64,000 nucleotides of DNA, taken from NCBI RefSeq assembly GCF_014205685.1, contig NZ_JACIIU010000007.1:1-64000 (forward strand), in the 5' to 3' direction. The notes under the pieces were generated by a model. It saw only the letters and a program-made list of their open reading frames with translations. It ran no database searches and had not been told where the DNA came from. Source of the stretch: Paenochrobactrum gallinarii. GTDB lineage: Bacteria; Pseudomonadota; Alphaproteobacteria; Rhizobiales; Rhizobiaceae. Positions 46,350 through 55,000 of the stretch are shown here, one piece after another. The position numbers and the translations under genes are program-made. Positions within the stretch are counted from its first letter, which is position 1, and each line of letters begins with the position of its first letter.

Positions 46350-46443
46350 ATGTTCACTCTAGCTCTATTGCACTGAGTTAACAGCACAAATGTGAACAAA
46401 AGAGAAACAAATTACGAAGAGCCGCTCATTTAAGCTGAAATTA

Positions 46444-46986
46444 TTAAGAAGCGCCGAAAGCCGTTTTTAGGAGAACCAACTGCTGTGACACCGGATTTTG
46501 CTGCACCGGCGGGCGGAAAGACAAGAGTTCGCCGTAAACTTCCTGATCTGTTTTGCGTACACGTTCCTGCAAGCGCAGCGAATGTTCAATCAGATCAACA
46601 AAGCGATCCGGCATTTCGCTCCAACCGGCAGCGTTTTGCTCGGCAGACGGTGTATTAAGACGCAGCTTGTTCTTTTCGGCGGTTACCTGTGCGCGGGACA
46701 TTTCGCCATTACGCGCAGCACGCTGCAACAAAAGCCATGAAGCAATTTGCATCAGGCGTGAGGTCAGACGCATTGATTCGGAAGCGTAAAGCGCAGCCGC
46801 TTCATTGGAAAGACCGCGTGATTCTTCACGACCGTCTCCATCCAGATAGCTTGCCGCCTCTTCAACCAAATCCATACCTTCACGGTAAAACGGCAGAAAA
46901 GAATCCGAATAGACCTTGCGATCTGCCAAACGGATTGTATTGCCCGGCAATGTTTGATGCAAAGACTGCTGCTGCTCTGTGATCAC
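46444..46986 (-). CDS. rcdA: RcdA-like protein (DUF1465), cell-cycle proteolysis adaptor
   Basis: A 180-residue, mostly helical protein of the DUF1465 family that includes Caulobacter RcdA, an adaptor for ClpXP-mediated degradation of CtrA and other cell-cycle factors. Key blocks are FLPFYREGMDLVEEAASYLDGDGREESRGL, ALYASESMRLTSRLMQIASWLLLQRA and WSEMPDRFVDLIEHSLRLQERVRKTDQEV. The best start is a GTG (VITEQQQSL) with GGTGG just upstream. This gives the expected length, whereas the longer frame to 47085 adds an unrelated leader. It is encoded upstream of ruvC. Confidence 0.85.
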   Translation of the reverse strand: MITEQQQSLHQTLPGNTIRLADRKVYSDSFLPFYREGMDLVEEAASYLDGDGREESRGLSNEAAALYASESMRLTSRLMQIASWLLLQRAARNGEMSRAQVTAEKNKLRLNTPSAEQNAAGWSEMPDRFVDLIEHSLRLQERVRKTDQEVYGELLSFRPPVQQNPVSQQLVLLKTAFGAS

Positions 46987-47488
46987 TTTTCCACCATCCC
47001 GCGACCTGCACGCATTAAAAACTACGCCCAAGCCCATATTTATATGTGCCCATCTCAATGACCGACTCAAGCAGTACCAAACCACCTGACGGACACGAAA
47101 ACTAATGTCTGTGCTGCTGTTCGATCATGTTGCGGGAGCGGATGAAACCGCTGCAACATGAAACTCCACTGCAAACTGCACACTCATACACGGTCGCGCA
47201 AGAATATGTTTAATTTTGGGTTAATAACCACAGGGAGGGAAATTTTAGAGAAAAAAGTAACCAATCGTTAAAAAACGATTCTTTGCACCTCAACTCTTTG
47301 AAAAGGCACAAAAAAAGAGCCGCATAAGCGACTCTAGGAGTTTTAACAGGGAGGTGTCAGACAAAGTGGTAAAACCACTTCAGTCAAAATCCGGCCAAAC
47401 CGGATATGAATTGATTAAACCGTGTTAAGATTAACGGAGAGTTAATTTTTGCACTCATTTTAGCGATTAGTAACATCTGAAGGACAAG
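46987..47488. other. rcdA-opgC intergenic region
   Basis: About 500 non-coding bases between the opgC stop and the rcdA start (both minus strand). It holds a three-hairpin structured element (47309-47405, annotated separately) and the rcdA promoter. The rest is AT-rich with no recognised site. Confidence 0.5.
47309..47420 (-). ncRNA. Candidate small RNA or structured 3' UTR with anti-SD-like CCTCCC
   Basis: Reading the minus strand, a hairpin ATCCGG/CCGGAT (47389-47405) comes first, then a hairpin AAGTGGT/ACCACTT (47364-47380). An unpaired stretch with CCTCCC and CTCCTA follows, then a terminator hairpin GAGTCGC/GCGGCTC (47317-47334) followed by seven to eight T. This is the plan of alphaproteobacterial trans-acting small RNAs that pair with ribosome sites. 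It could equally be the 3' UTR and terminator of opgC, whose stop is about 80 bases upstream. The 5' end is not defined; no clear promoter was found. Confidence 0.45.
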
Positions 47489-48682
47489 TTATACCGTTCC
47501 GAAGGCCGGTTTTGGTTTTGGCTCGGCCTTTGGCTCCAGCTTCACCTTGACAGGCTGTGCCGTCACAGGTGCCGCATTGGTTCTGGCCTTCTGCTTCATG
47601 GCGGATAGCCATTCCAGATAATAAGCAAACGCAAATTGCGCGACGATACCAGCGGCAATCAGCAATGTATCATCCCAAAAACCGCCCGGATTAACCAGCT
47701 TCATCACCTGCGCCACCATAGAAAGCAAAGTGCCGGCGATGAAAATCGGCAATGAATGCCGACCCAAAATCGCCAATGGATGGTCATGAGCGGTGCGCGC
47801 CAAATTTGCCAAGGCCGGAATAGCCGCAAGCAGATAGACGATAGAAAGAATATGCAGCAGGCGCGGCAAGGACAGGAAGGTCTTGTCGAAACCGGTCAGA
47901 ACTGCCGGTAACCCAAAAGAAATATCCACCCCCCATAAAGGCCAGCGCACCCAGACAAGCGCCAAAAGCAGATAACCAGCGGCGAGCGCTATCATCCAGC
48001 CGCGTACAGGAATTTCTCCGCCATTGCGCACATGGATTGTTCCGGCAATGCCGATGGCAAACAAAAACTGCCATGAAAACGGGTTGAGAAACCAGACACC
48101 ATCATTGGGGAAATTGGACGGCGCAATATGAAAAACACCGGCAGCCAGCCAAACAGCACCGGACACCGCCAGCAAAAATGGCAGGCCCACACGCGCCAGC
48201 AGCAATAAAGCAGGTGTCATCAGCAACAATACGCCGTACATGGAGAGGATATTATTATAGCCAAGCTGATGTCCAAGGATTACCAGCCCTGTCATTGCTT
48301 CAGCAGGCTTTTCCATCAAAGGGCCGATATTGATCTGGTTCAAAAACTCAGGCCGGCTGAAAAGAATTGCAGCACCGGCAAAAATCGCAATTGTCACCAT
48401 CGTGGTCATCATATGCGAGACATAAAGCACGCCCGCACGACGCCACATTTTGATGCTCAACAACAAACGATTGCCGGAGATGAATTTATTGCCATATGCC
48501 AGCGCAATCGCCATACCGGAAATGAGCACAAAAGCTTCTGTCGCATCTGAAAATCCGAGATTCTTATGCGTAAAGTTTTCATAAATTGTGCCGGGCACAT
48601 GATTGATGAAAATAGTCAGCAATGCCAATGCTCTGAAGACATCAATACGACTGTCCCGTTTGCCGGTAATAGTATTGGTCAT
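47489..48682 (-). CDS. opgC: OpgC-family membrane acyltransferase
   Basis: A 397-residue polytopic membrane protein with about ten TM helices. It begins with RIDVFRALALLTIFINHVPGTIYENFTHKNLGFSDATEAFVLISGMAIAL, the OpgC signature carrying the histidine of the acyltransferase-3-like fold. Family members add succinyl groups to osmoregulated periplasmic glucans. No mdoGH or ndvB glucan synthesis genes are in the window. The C-terminus is a basic Pro/Lys-rich tail. It is transcribed alone. Confidence 0.88.
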   Translation of the reverse strand: MTNTITGKRDSRIDVFRALALLTIFINHVPGTIYENFTHKNLGFSDATEAFVLISGMAIALAYGNKFISGNRLLLSIKMWRRAGVLYVSHMMTTMVTIAIFAGAAILFSRPEFLNQINIGPLMEKPAEAMTGLVILGHQLGYNNILSMYGVLLLMTPALLLLARVGLPFLLAVSGAVWLAAGVFHIAPSNFPNDGVWFLNPFSWQFLFAIGIAGTIHVRNGGEIPVRGWMIALAAGYLLLALVWVRWPLWGVDISFGLPAVLTGFDKTFLSLPRLLHILSIVYLLAAIPALANLARTAHDHPLAILGRHSLPIFIAGTLLSMVAQVMKLVNPGGFWDDTLLIAAGIVAQFAFAYYLEWLSAMKQKARTNAAPVTAQPVKVKLEPKAEPKPKPAFGTV

Positions 48683-49052
48683 AGTATCCCTAACCCATCA
48701 ACTCAAATTGCCATTGTCAGACCGGTGACACCTCACCCTACTGAGCGCACCCGCATCAAAAATCAGAAAGTGCGAAGCGTTTTGCTTCCCGTGGCAAGCT
48801 GCCAACGACAATCCGAATGTTAATTTCACCTGAAAAAAGCCGTACTGCTTTGCACAACATTGATTATTCAGGTATCGCAGACATATCAGTGACTTTAATG
48901 TGGCACGGGATTGGGGCAGTTTATGGTTTATGGAAATCAACTTTCCTTCCAGTGTATAACAAAGTGACAACAGGCATGATCGGGGCTGTTCAATCTGATT
49001 TACTTCCTCTATGCCCGAATTCGATCAAAATTTAAGGATTTAAGCTGTTTCC
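48683..49052. other. Divergent promoter region of opgC and the ThiE-like gene
   Basis: 370 bases without a convincing gene. No thiamine pyrophosphate riboswitch is visible before the ThiE-like gene. Small open frames on both strands lack ribosome sites and family motifs. Confidence 0.5.
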
Positions 49053-49724
49053 ATGACAACAAATAACGCACAGACAAATAGCTTCGAGAACCGCTGCCGT
49101 GTTGTTCTGGTAACACCACCATTGAGCGATGCTGCCAAACTCACCACCCAGCTGGAACAGGCTTTGTCGGGCGGCGATGTTGCAAGCGTTATTCTCGACA
49201 CCACTAATGCCGATGAAGCCCAGTTTCAGGCTTTTGCAGAAAAAGTCGTGCCGCTCATCCAAAAGACAGGCGCAGCAGCACTTATTCTCAATGACACCCG
49301 CATTGCCGGTCGCGTTGGTGCCGATGGCCTCCATATTGAAGGCAATCAGGAAACGGTTGCCGAAGCGATTGAACGCTACACACCAAAGCTGATTGTCGGC
49401 ACCGGCAACTTGCGTGACCGTCATTCCTGTTTAGCCATTGGCGAGTTACAACCAGATTTTGTTTTCTTCGGCAAAATTGGTGCAGACAACAAGCCGGACG
49501 CCCATCCACGCAATTTGTCATTGGCTGAATGGTGGGCACAAATGGTTGAAATTCCGGCCATTGTGCAGGCAGGCAGTGATATGCAGAGCATTATTCCTGC
49601 GGCTGAAACCGGCGCAGAATTTGTAGCACTCGGAGCTTGCGTCTTTCAGGCAGACAATCCGGCCGAAGCCGTGGCTGAAGCCAACCGTCTGCTGGACGAA
49701 AACGCTCCGCAGTTTGAGAGCTGA
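49053..49724 (+). CDS. Thiamine phosphate synthase-like (ThiE/TenI-type) protein
   Basis: A 223-residue TIM-barrel protein resembling ThiE. Recognisable elements are VVLVTPP near the start, LILNDTRIAGRVGADGLHIEG (equivalent to the ThiE active-site DRIDIALAxxADGVHLGQ block), PDFVFFGKIGADNK (in place of the usual GPVFxT loop) and VALGACVFQADNPAEAV. The altered phosphate loops suggest that it may not be a true thiamine enzyme. No other thi genes are near. It is followed at once by the Sel1-repeat gene (4-base gap), so the two are co-transcribed. Confidence 0.7.
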   Translation: MTTNNAQTNSFENRCRVVLVTPPLSDAAKLTTQLEQALSGGDVASVILDTTNADEAQFQAFAEKVVPLIQKTGAAALILNDTRIAGRVGADGLHIEGNQETVAEAIERYTPKLIVGTGNLRDRHSCLAIGELQPDFVFFGKIGADNKPDAHPRNLSLAEWWAQMVEIPAIVQAGSDMQSIIPAAETGAEFVALGACVFQADNPAEAVAEANRLLDENAPQFES

Positions 49725-49728
49725 TTAT

Positions 49729-50790
49729 ATGCAAATGCTTCGGTCATTTCTTTCAGGCTTCATCGGTGTAGCGGCAATATCCATTGCTGCAGCGCCGGCT
49801 TTTTCAGCCGTGGAGCCAGGCGCTCCGGCGGCTGAAACAGCAAAACCGGCAGGCAAGGCGGAAGGTAAAGCGGATCGGCCAAACATGCTGCCGCAACCCG
49901 CCACCACCGATGAACTGCCTGATGAATTGATTGAAATTGACCCGAACCGCTTTGGTGCCAAACCCATTGATGCGGCTTTCGGCGCTTATCAGCGCGGGCT
50001 TTATCTCACTGCTTTAAGCCTTGCTAAGCCGCGCGCGGAAGCCGGTGATGCTGCCGCACAAACCTTGCTTGGCGAAATCTATTCGCGCGGGCTCGGCGTG
50101 CCGGTTGACCCTAAACTGGCAGCTGAATGGTATAGTAAAGCCGCCGCACAAAATGATGTGCATGCGCAGTTTCAATATGCAGTGCTGTTGCTTGACGGTG
50201 AGCATGTCAAAGCAGACCGCGTACAGGCTGAAAGCCTGATGAAAGCTGCAGCCGAAGCCGGCAACGCCATGGCACAGTTTAATTACGCGCAGATTCTGAT
50301 GCAAAATAATCCCGGCGAAAAAGGCATTGAAGCAGCCTATCCGTGGTTTCAAAAAGCCTCAGACAGCAACCTTGCCGATGCCGAATATGCTGTGAGCCAG
50401 ATTTTGGCTAACGGCACCAGTGCCATTAAAAAAGATGAAGCAGAAGCACGCTTTTTCTTGCTGCGCGCCGCACAAAAAAACTACGACACCGCCCAGCTTG
50501 ATCTGGCCACATGGCTGGTGGAAGGGCGCGGTGGCGAGCGCAATTTTGATGCCGGATTCAAATGGATGTTGCAGGCAGCACGCAACGGCAATGTGGCAGC
50601 ACAAGCGCGACTTGCCCGCCTTTATCGTGATGGCTTGGGAACCGACGGCGATACAGTGACTGCGGCTGCGTGGTATTTTGTTGCCCGCCGTTCAGGCCTC
50701 ACAGCCTTTGATCTCGATTCCATGCTGGACGGGCTGGAGGATGAGCAAATTGAACGCGCCAGAAAAATCGCTGAGACACTGCGCCAATAG
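49729..50790 (+). CDS. Secreted Sel1-like repeat protein
   Basis: A 353-residue protein with a signal peptide (about 1-27, ending AAAPAFSAVE) and a Pro/Ala-rich spacer. At least six Sel1/TPR-like repeats of about 36 residues follow (about 85-340), each with the A-x-x-G-D/N-x-x-A-x-x-x-L/Y pattern: AGDAAAQTLLGEIYSRGLGVPVDPKLAAEWYSKAA, NDVHAQFQYAVLLLDGEHVKADRVQAESLMKAA and NVAAQARLARLYRDGLGTDGDTVTAAAWYFVAR. Such proteins scaffold periplasmic or surface complexes. The precise role is unknown. Confidence 0.85.
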   Translation: MQMLRSFLSGFIGVAAISIAAAPAFSAVEPGAPAAETAKPAGKAEGKADRPNMLPQPATTDELPDELIEIDPNRFGAKPIDAAFGAYQRGLYLTALSLAKPRAEAGDAAAQTLLGEIYSRGLGVPVDPKLAAEWYSKAAAQNDVHAQFQYAVLLLDGEHVKADRVQAESLMKAAAEAGNAMAQFNYAQILMQNNPGEKGIEAAYPWFQKASDSNLADAEYAVSQILANGTSAIKKDEAEARFFLLRAAQKNYDTAQLDLATWLVEGRGGERNFDAGFKWMLQAARNGNVAAQARLARLYRDGLGTDGDTVTAAAWYFVARRSGLTAFDLDSMLDGLEDEQIERARKIAETLRQ

Positions 50791-50976
50791 TCAAACCGCC
50801 CCTCATCCGTGATTTAAACCCGCTGTTGCCCGCCATGAAAAGCGGGGCAAATTGGCTAAAACATGCTTTAAGCTTGCCAAAATCCGCTTTTTGTGGTCTT
50901 GGAAAGTCGATTATTGCGGTATTGGTCTATCATAGCAATCCGCACTTCCCTTTCACGCTATTTCCGGATCAATTTT

Positions 50977-51537
50977 ATGAAGATCAATGGTAATGAAATC
51001 CGCCCAGGCAACGTTATTGAGCATGCCGGCGGTCTTTGGGTAGCAGTTAAAACCAATGCGGTTAAGCCTGGTAAAGGCGGCGCATATAATCAGGTTGAAC
51101 TGAAGAACCTCATCAACGGCACCAAGCTGAACGAACGTTTCCGCGCGGCGGAAACTGTTGAACGCGTCCGTCTCGAACAGAAGGATTTCTCCTTCCTGTA
51201 CGAACAGGGCGAAGCACTGATTTTCATGGACACCGAATCCTACGAACAGCTCGAACTGCCTAAAGATTTCGTTGGCGACCGCGCTGCATTCTTGCAGGAT
51301 GGCATGATGGTCACCGTTGAATTGCACGAAGAGCGTCCGATCGGTATCCGCCTTCCGGATCAGGTTACACTGACAATCACCGAAGCTGATCCTGTTGTTA
51401 AAGGTCAGACTGCGGCTTCCTCTTACAAGCCTGCAATTCTTGAAAATGGCATCCGTGTACTCGTTCCACCATTTATTGAAGCAGGTGAACGCGTTATCGT
51501 CGATACCAACGAATTAACCTATATCAGCCGCGCATAA
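50977..51537 (+). CDS. efp: Translation elongation factor P
   Basis: A 186-residue tRNA-shaped factor that relieves ribosome stalling at polyproline stretches. The three beta-barrel domains are visible; the N-terminal domain ([45 protein letters not shown]) holds the loop lysine in KPGKGGAY that is modified in other bacteria. The C-terminal domain ends [21 protein letters not shown]. The start (MKINGNEI) fits the family length, whereas the longer frame adds 28 unrelated residues. This window's ExbB, TolA and TonB are rich in proline, so EF-P need is plausible. No EpmA or EpmB gene is present here. Confidence 0.96.
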   Translation: MKINGNEIRPGNVIEHAGGLWVAVKTNAVKPGKGGAYNQVELKNLINGTKLNERFRAAETVERVRLEQKDFSFLYEQGEALIFMDTESYEQLELPKDFVGDRAAFLQDGMMVTVELHEERPIGIRLPDQVTLTITEADPVVKGQTAASSYKPAILENGIRVLVPPFIEAGERVIVDTNELTYISRA

Positions 51538-51547
51538 TCAGCCGGTC

Positions 51548-51567
51548 GGCTGACGTTTAAGTCAGCC
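51548..51567. other. Stem-loop between efp and suhB
   Basis: GGCTGAC / GTCAGCC perfect 7-bp stem with a six-base loop, 11 bases after the efp stop. No T run follows, so it may stabilise the efp message or mark the operon boundary. Confidence 0.45.
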
Positions 51568-51613
51568 AAGCTGATCGCAAAACTGATAAACAAGAAATTA
51601 GGACGGATTAGGC

Positions 51614-52405
51614 ATGGCGCGTTCAGCCGTACTCAATGTTATGGTTCAGGCCGCAATGAAGGCCGGACGCTCACTCGCCCGTGACTTCGGTGAGGTTCAG
51701 AACCTTCAGGTCTCGCTTAAAGGCCCTGGCGACTATGTTAGTCAGGCAGACCGCAAGGCCGAACAGATCATCTTCACCGAGCTGAAAAAAGCGCGGCCGG
51801 ATTACAGCTTCCTGATGGAAGAATCCGGCGCGGTTGAAGGCAGTGACGCCCAGCACCGCTGGATCATTGACCCGCTCGACGGCACCACCAACTTCCTGCA
51901 CGGGATTCCGATGTTTGCGGTTTCGATCGCATTGGAACGTCAGGGACAAATCGTGGCTGGCGTCATTTACAATCCGGCAATGGATGAGCTTTACACCGCA
52001 GAACGCGGCGGCGGGGTTTTCCTCAACGACCGTCGTTTGCGCGTGGCAGCGCGCAGCAAAATGGTTGATGCTGTTATCGGCACCGGCATTCCGCATATCG
52101 GCCGCGGCCATCATGGCCATTATCTGGTGGAACTGCGCAACATCATGGCTGATTCAGCCGGTATCCGCCGTATGGGCGCTGCCGCACTTGATCTGGCCTA
52201 TGTTGCAGCCGGTCGTCTTGATGGTTTCTGGGAAGATGATTTGCAGCCATGGGATATGGCAGCAGGCATTCTCATGATCCGTGAAGCCGGTGGTTTTGTC
52301 TCCGACAAAAACGGCGGACAGGACATGTTTGCAACCAAGGGCATCGTTGCTGGTAATGAAGCCATTCACAAAGCTTTGATGGCGACATTGAAAAAACCGA
52401 TCTGA
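51614..52405 (+). CDS. suhB: Inositol monophosphatase family protein (SuhB)
   Basis: A 263-residue magnesium-dependent phosphatase. The metal ligands lie in FLMEESGAVEG (E), WIIDPLDGTTNFLHGIPMFAVSIAL (D-P-L-D-G-T) and the late DLQPWDMAAGILMIREAGG (D). SuhB also acts as an rRNA antitermination factor in gammaproteobacteria; whether that applies here is unknown. It lies 76 bases downstream of efp and is followed by a terminator. Confidence 0.93.
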   Translation: MARSAVLNVMVQAAMKAGRSLARDFGEVQNLQVSLKGPGDYVSQADRKAEQIIFTELKKARPDYSFLMEESGAVEGSDAQHRWIIDPLDGTTNFLHGIPMFAVSIALERQGQIVAGVIYNPAMDELYTAERGGGVFLNDRRLRVAARSKMVDAVIGTGIPHIGRGHHGHYLVELRNIMADSAGIRRMGAAALDLAYVAAGRLDGFWEDDLQPWDMAAGILMIREAGGFVSDKNGGQDMFATKGIVAGNEAIHKALMATLKKPI

Positions 52406-52428
52406 TATCTAAATCAGATATAATCTTT

Positions 52429-52463
52429 AAAAATGCCGGTCTCTCACGAGACCGGCATTTTTT
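52429..52463 (+). terminator. Terminator of suhB
   Basis: AAATGCCGGTCTC / GAGACCGGCATTT stem with a four-base loop, followed by TTTTAT. Confidence 0.92.
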
Positions 52464-52808
52464 ATCCAAAATAATGAATTTGAAAATTCTTATCTAAAAA
52501 GTCACGTTTTGATTAACTGCTTTTGCAACCATCATACTGTTTGAAAACCAACAGCCGTTCATCATAGTTTTCTATATGCATTGTTCATTGTTAATATGAG
52601 TAGAAGACACGATTTTTCACTCAACTGAAATCCCAATTTTACATTTAATAATTGGGACAGATTAAATGCTCGTATGCTTTTAAAAATTAAATGCCTATGC
52701 TGATTTTAAGGCATTTAATATTGCCGACAAACGATTACCCTATTTCCCAGTCTATAAATTATAAGCTAGCTTCAAGATAAATGAATCGGACGGCAGTGGA
52801 GAAGATAA
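52464..52808. other. suhB-motA-like intergenic region with AT-rich hairpin
   Basis: An AT-rich non-coding stretch. It includes a perfect 10-bp inverted repeat ATTAAATGCC (52686-52695) / GGCATTTAAT (52710-52719) with a 14-base loop, about 90 bases before the MotA-like gene. It may be an operator or a hairpin; no known family is recognised. Confidence 0.45.
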
Positions 52809-53870
52809 GTGATGCAGGCTGAAAAGCGCGACCAGCAAGCCGGAAATTTCACCAGAAATTATAACGCGGATTACATGGCCACTCCGATGTCAACGCCGCG
52901 TATAATGATGATTACCATGATCATCTTCCTGATCATTGTAGCATTTCTGGCCGCAGTTCTCTCCCGCCAGATCCATACATTTTTTGTCACCAATCCGGGA
53001 TTAAACGGGCTGATCCTTGGCGTTTTGCTGGCTGGCATTTTACTTGCCTTCGGGCAAGTCATCCGCCTGATGCCGGAAATTCGCTGGGTCAATTCACTGC
53101 GCCGTGGCGATGATGGCAGCATGTCGCGCCCGCCGGTGTTGCTCGCACCCATGCGCGCATTGATCGGCCATCAGCAATCCATGGCACTTTCTACCAGCTC
53201 AATGCGCTCCATTCTCGATTCGATTGCCACCCGTCTGGACGAAAGCCGCGATATTTCCCGCTATCTTATCGGCCTTTTGGTATTTCTGGGGCTGCTTGGT
53301 ACATTCTGGGGCTTGCTGGAAACAATCGGTTCTATCGGCAACACGATCCAAACCCTTGATCCGGCATCGGGCAGCACCAATGACGTGCTGGACGCATTGA
53401 AAGCTGGCTTACAGGCACCTTTAACTGGTATGGGCACCGCCTTTTCCTCATCGCTTTTCGGTCTTTCCGGCTCGCTGATTCTAGGCTTTCTGGACTTGCA
53501 GGCGGGGCGCGCGCAAAACCGTTTCTACACAGAACTTGAAAACTGGCTTTCAACCGTGACTGATCTCGGCTCTGACCTCAATCAAGGTTCAGTCGCGGCA
53601 CAAGGCTCAACCGAGGACATCCGCGATATCGCTAACCGTCTGCAATCCATGCAGGAAAATGGCAGCCCGAACCAGCGCACCACCGCCGCCCTTGCCAATC
53701 TGGCCGAAGGCATCCACGCTTTGGTAAAAAATATGCGCAGTGAACAACAATTGATGCGTGATTGGGCAGAGCGTCAGGCAGACGATCAGCAAGCCATTCG
53801 TGAGACATTGGACAAGCTCAACAAAGCGCTCAATAATGCAAACCGTGATCCTTCAGGCGGGAGCCGTTAA
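52809..53870 (+). CDS. MotA/TolQ/ExbB-type proton channel protein
   Basis: A 353-residue inner-membrane protein. It has TM helices at about 37-60 and 70-95 and two more at about 155-180 and 205-225. The MotA/TolQ-like core is RYLIGLLVFLGLLGTFWGLLETIGSIGNTI ... LDALKAGLQAPLTGMGTAFSSSLFGLSGSLILGFLDL. The C-terminal 100 residues form a cytoplasmic helical tail. It forms an operon with the OmpA-domain gene (2-base gap), giving a stator-like pair conserved in Hyphomicrobiales. It is not a flagellar MotA in sequence detail. The Zorya ZorA family is an architectural relative, but no ZorC/D/E genes are adjacent. Confidence 0.8.
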   Translation: MMQAEKRDQQAGNFTRNYNADYMATPMSTPRIMMITMIIFLIIVAFLAAVLSRQIHTFFVTNPGLNGLILGVLLAGILLAFGQVIRLMPEIRWVNSLRRGDDGSMSRPPVLLAPMRALIGHQQSMALSTSSMRSILDSIATRLDESRDISRYLIGLLVFLGLLGTFWGLLETIGSIGNTIQTLDPASGSTNDVLDALKAGLQAPLTGMGTAFSSSLFGLSGSLILGFLDLQAGRAQNRFYTELENWLSTVTDLGSDLNQGSVAAQGSTEDIRDIANRLQSMQENGSPNQRTTAALANLAEGIHALVKNMRSEQQLMRDWAERQADDQQAIRETLDKLNKALNNANRDPSGGSR

Positions 53871-53872
53871 AG

Positions 53873-54904
53873 ATGGCGCTTTCCCGCAACCGCCGGCAAA
53901 ACCGGCAAGTAGATTATTGGCCAGGCTTTGTGGATGCTTTATCCACATTGCTGCTGGCGATCATGTTTTTGCTCACAGTTTTTGTGCTGGCGCAATTTTT
54001 GCTCAGCCGCGAAGTCAGTGACAAAGACGATGTTTTGGCGCGCCTCAACAGCCAGATCAACGAGCTGACACAGCTTTTATCGCTGGAACGCGGCAATGCT
54101 CAGGATTTGCAGGACACAATCGCTAATCTGCAAGCCTCACTCTCTTCGGCTGAAAATGAACGCTCGCGCCTGCAAAGCCTTCTCAGCGAAGGTGCGGGCG
54201 CTGGCGCGGCAGCCGATAAGAAGATCGGCGATTTAAATGCCAGTCTCGATCAGGAAAAACAGGTAAGCGCCCGTGCACTCTCACAAGTAGAACTTCTCAA
54301 TCAGCAGATTGCAGCACTCAGACGCCAGATCGGTGCACTGGAAGAAGCGCTTAATGCGTCTGAAGCACGCGACAAAGAATCAAATGCTAAGATTGCGGAT
54401 CTGGGCAAACGGCTCAATGTAGCGCTGGCTCAACGTGTGCAGGAATTGAACCGTTATCGCTCTGATTTCTTCGGGCGTCTGCGTGAAATTCTCTCCGACA
54501 AAGAAAATATCCGCATCGTTGGCGACCGCTTTGTCTTCCAATCGGAAGTGCTTTTCCCGACTGGTTCCTCCGATATTAATCCGGCGGGGCTGATCGAAAT
54601 GAAAAAGCTCGCTGACGCGGTAATCACGCTCAACAATGAAATTCCCGATGACATCAACTGGATTTTACGTGTTGATGGCCACACCGATAATATTCCGCTT
54701 ATTGGCACCGGACGCTTCCGCGACAATTGGGAGCTCTCTTCAGCGCGCGCCACATCGGTGGTCAAATTCCTGATCGCCAATGGTGTTCCGGCAAATCGCC
54801 TGGTGGCTGCAGGTTTTGGCGAATATCAGCCACTGGATGATTCGGATGACAGTGATGCGCGCGCCAGAAACCGACGTATCGAATTGAAACTCACCGAACG
54901 CTAA
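53873..54904 (+). CDS. MotB/OmpA-type peptidoglycan-binding stator protein
   Basis: A 343-residue protein with one TM helix (about 18-45, FVDALSTLLLAIMFLLTVFVLAQFLLSRE) carrying an acidic residue in the MotB/ZorB position. A long coiled coil follows (about 55-205; LNSQINELTQLLSLERGNAQDLQ, LRRQIGALEEALNASEARDKE). The C-terminal OmpA domain (about 225-343) has VLFPTGSSDINPAGLIEMKKLADAV, VDGHTDNIPLIGTGRFRDNWELSSARATSVVKFL and the ending DARARNRRIELKL. It pairs with the upstream channel protein to make a peptidoglycan-anchored proton motor of unknown output. Confidence 0.88.
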   Translation: MALSRNRRQNRQVDYWPGFVDALSTLLLAIMFLLTVFVLAQFLLSREVSDKDDVLARLNSQINELTQLLSLERGNAQDLQDTIANLQASLSSAENERSRLQSLLSEGAGAGAAADKKIGDLNASLDQEKQVSARALSQVELLNQQIAALRRQIGALEEALNASEARDKESNAKIADLGKRLNVALAQRVQELNRYRSDFFGRLREILSDKENIRIVGDRFVFQSEVLFPTGSSDINPAGLIEMKKLADAVITLNNEIPDDINWILRVDGHTDNIPLIGTGRFRDNWELSSARATSVVKFLIANGVPANRLVAAGFGEYQPLDDSDDSDARARNRRIELKLTER

Positions 54905-54941
54905 AAAATTCCCCCTCAAGAATGGGTAACATTCTGAACAT

Positions 54942-54980
54942 AAAAAAGGCCTTGGGGTAAAACATCCCCAAGGCCTTTTT
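54942..54980. terminator. Bidirectional terminator between the OmpA-type gene and the ABC exporter
   Basis: AAAAAAGGCCTTGGGG / CCCCAAGGCCTTTTT stem with an eight-base loop and T runs in both directions. It separates convergent genes. Confidence 0.92.
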
Positions 54981-55000
54981 CATTTCTACGGTTTGATTGC

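Noticed and set aside
48683-49052. TPP riboswitch before the ThiE-like gene
   Set aside because: The characteristic CUGAGA and ACCUGA-type segments of the TPP aptamer are not visible.
52809-54904. Zorya anti-phage system (ZorA/ZorB-like pair)
   Set aside because: The architecture matches ZorAB, but no ZorC, ZorD or ZorE gene is adjacent; the flanks are suhB and an ABC exporter. I treat it as a chromosomal stator pair of unknown function.
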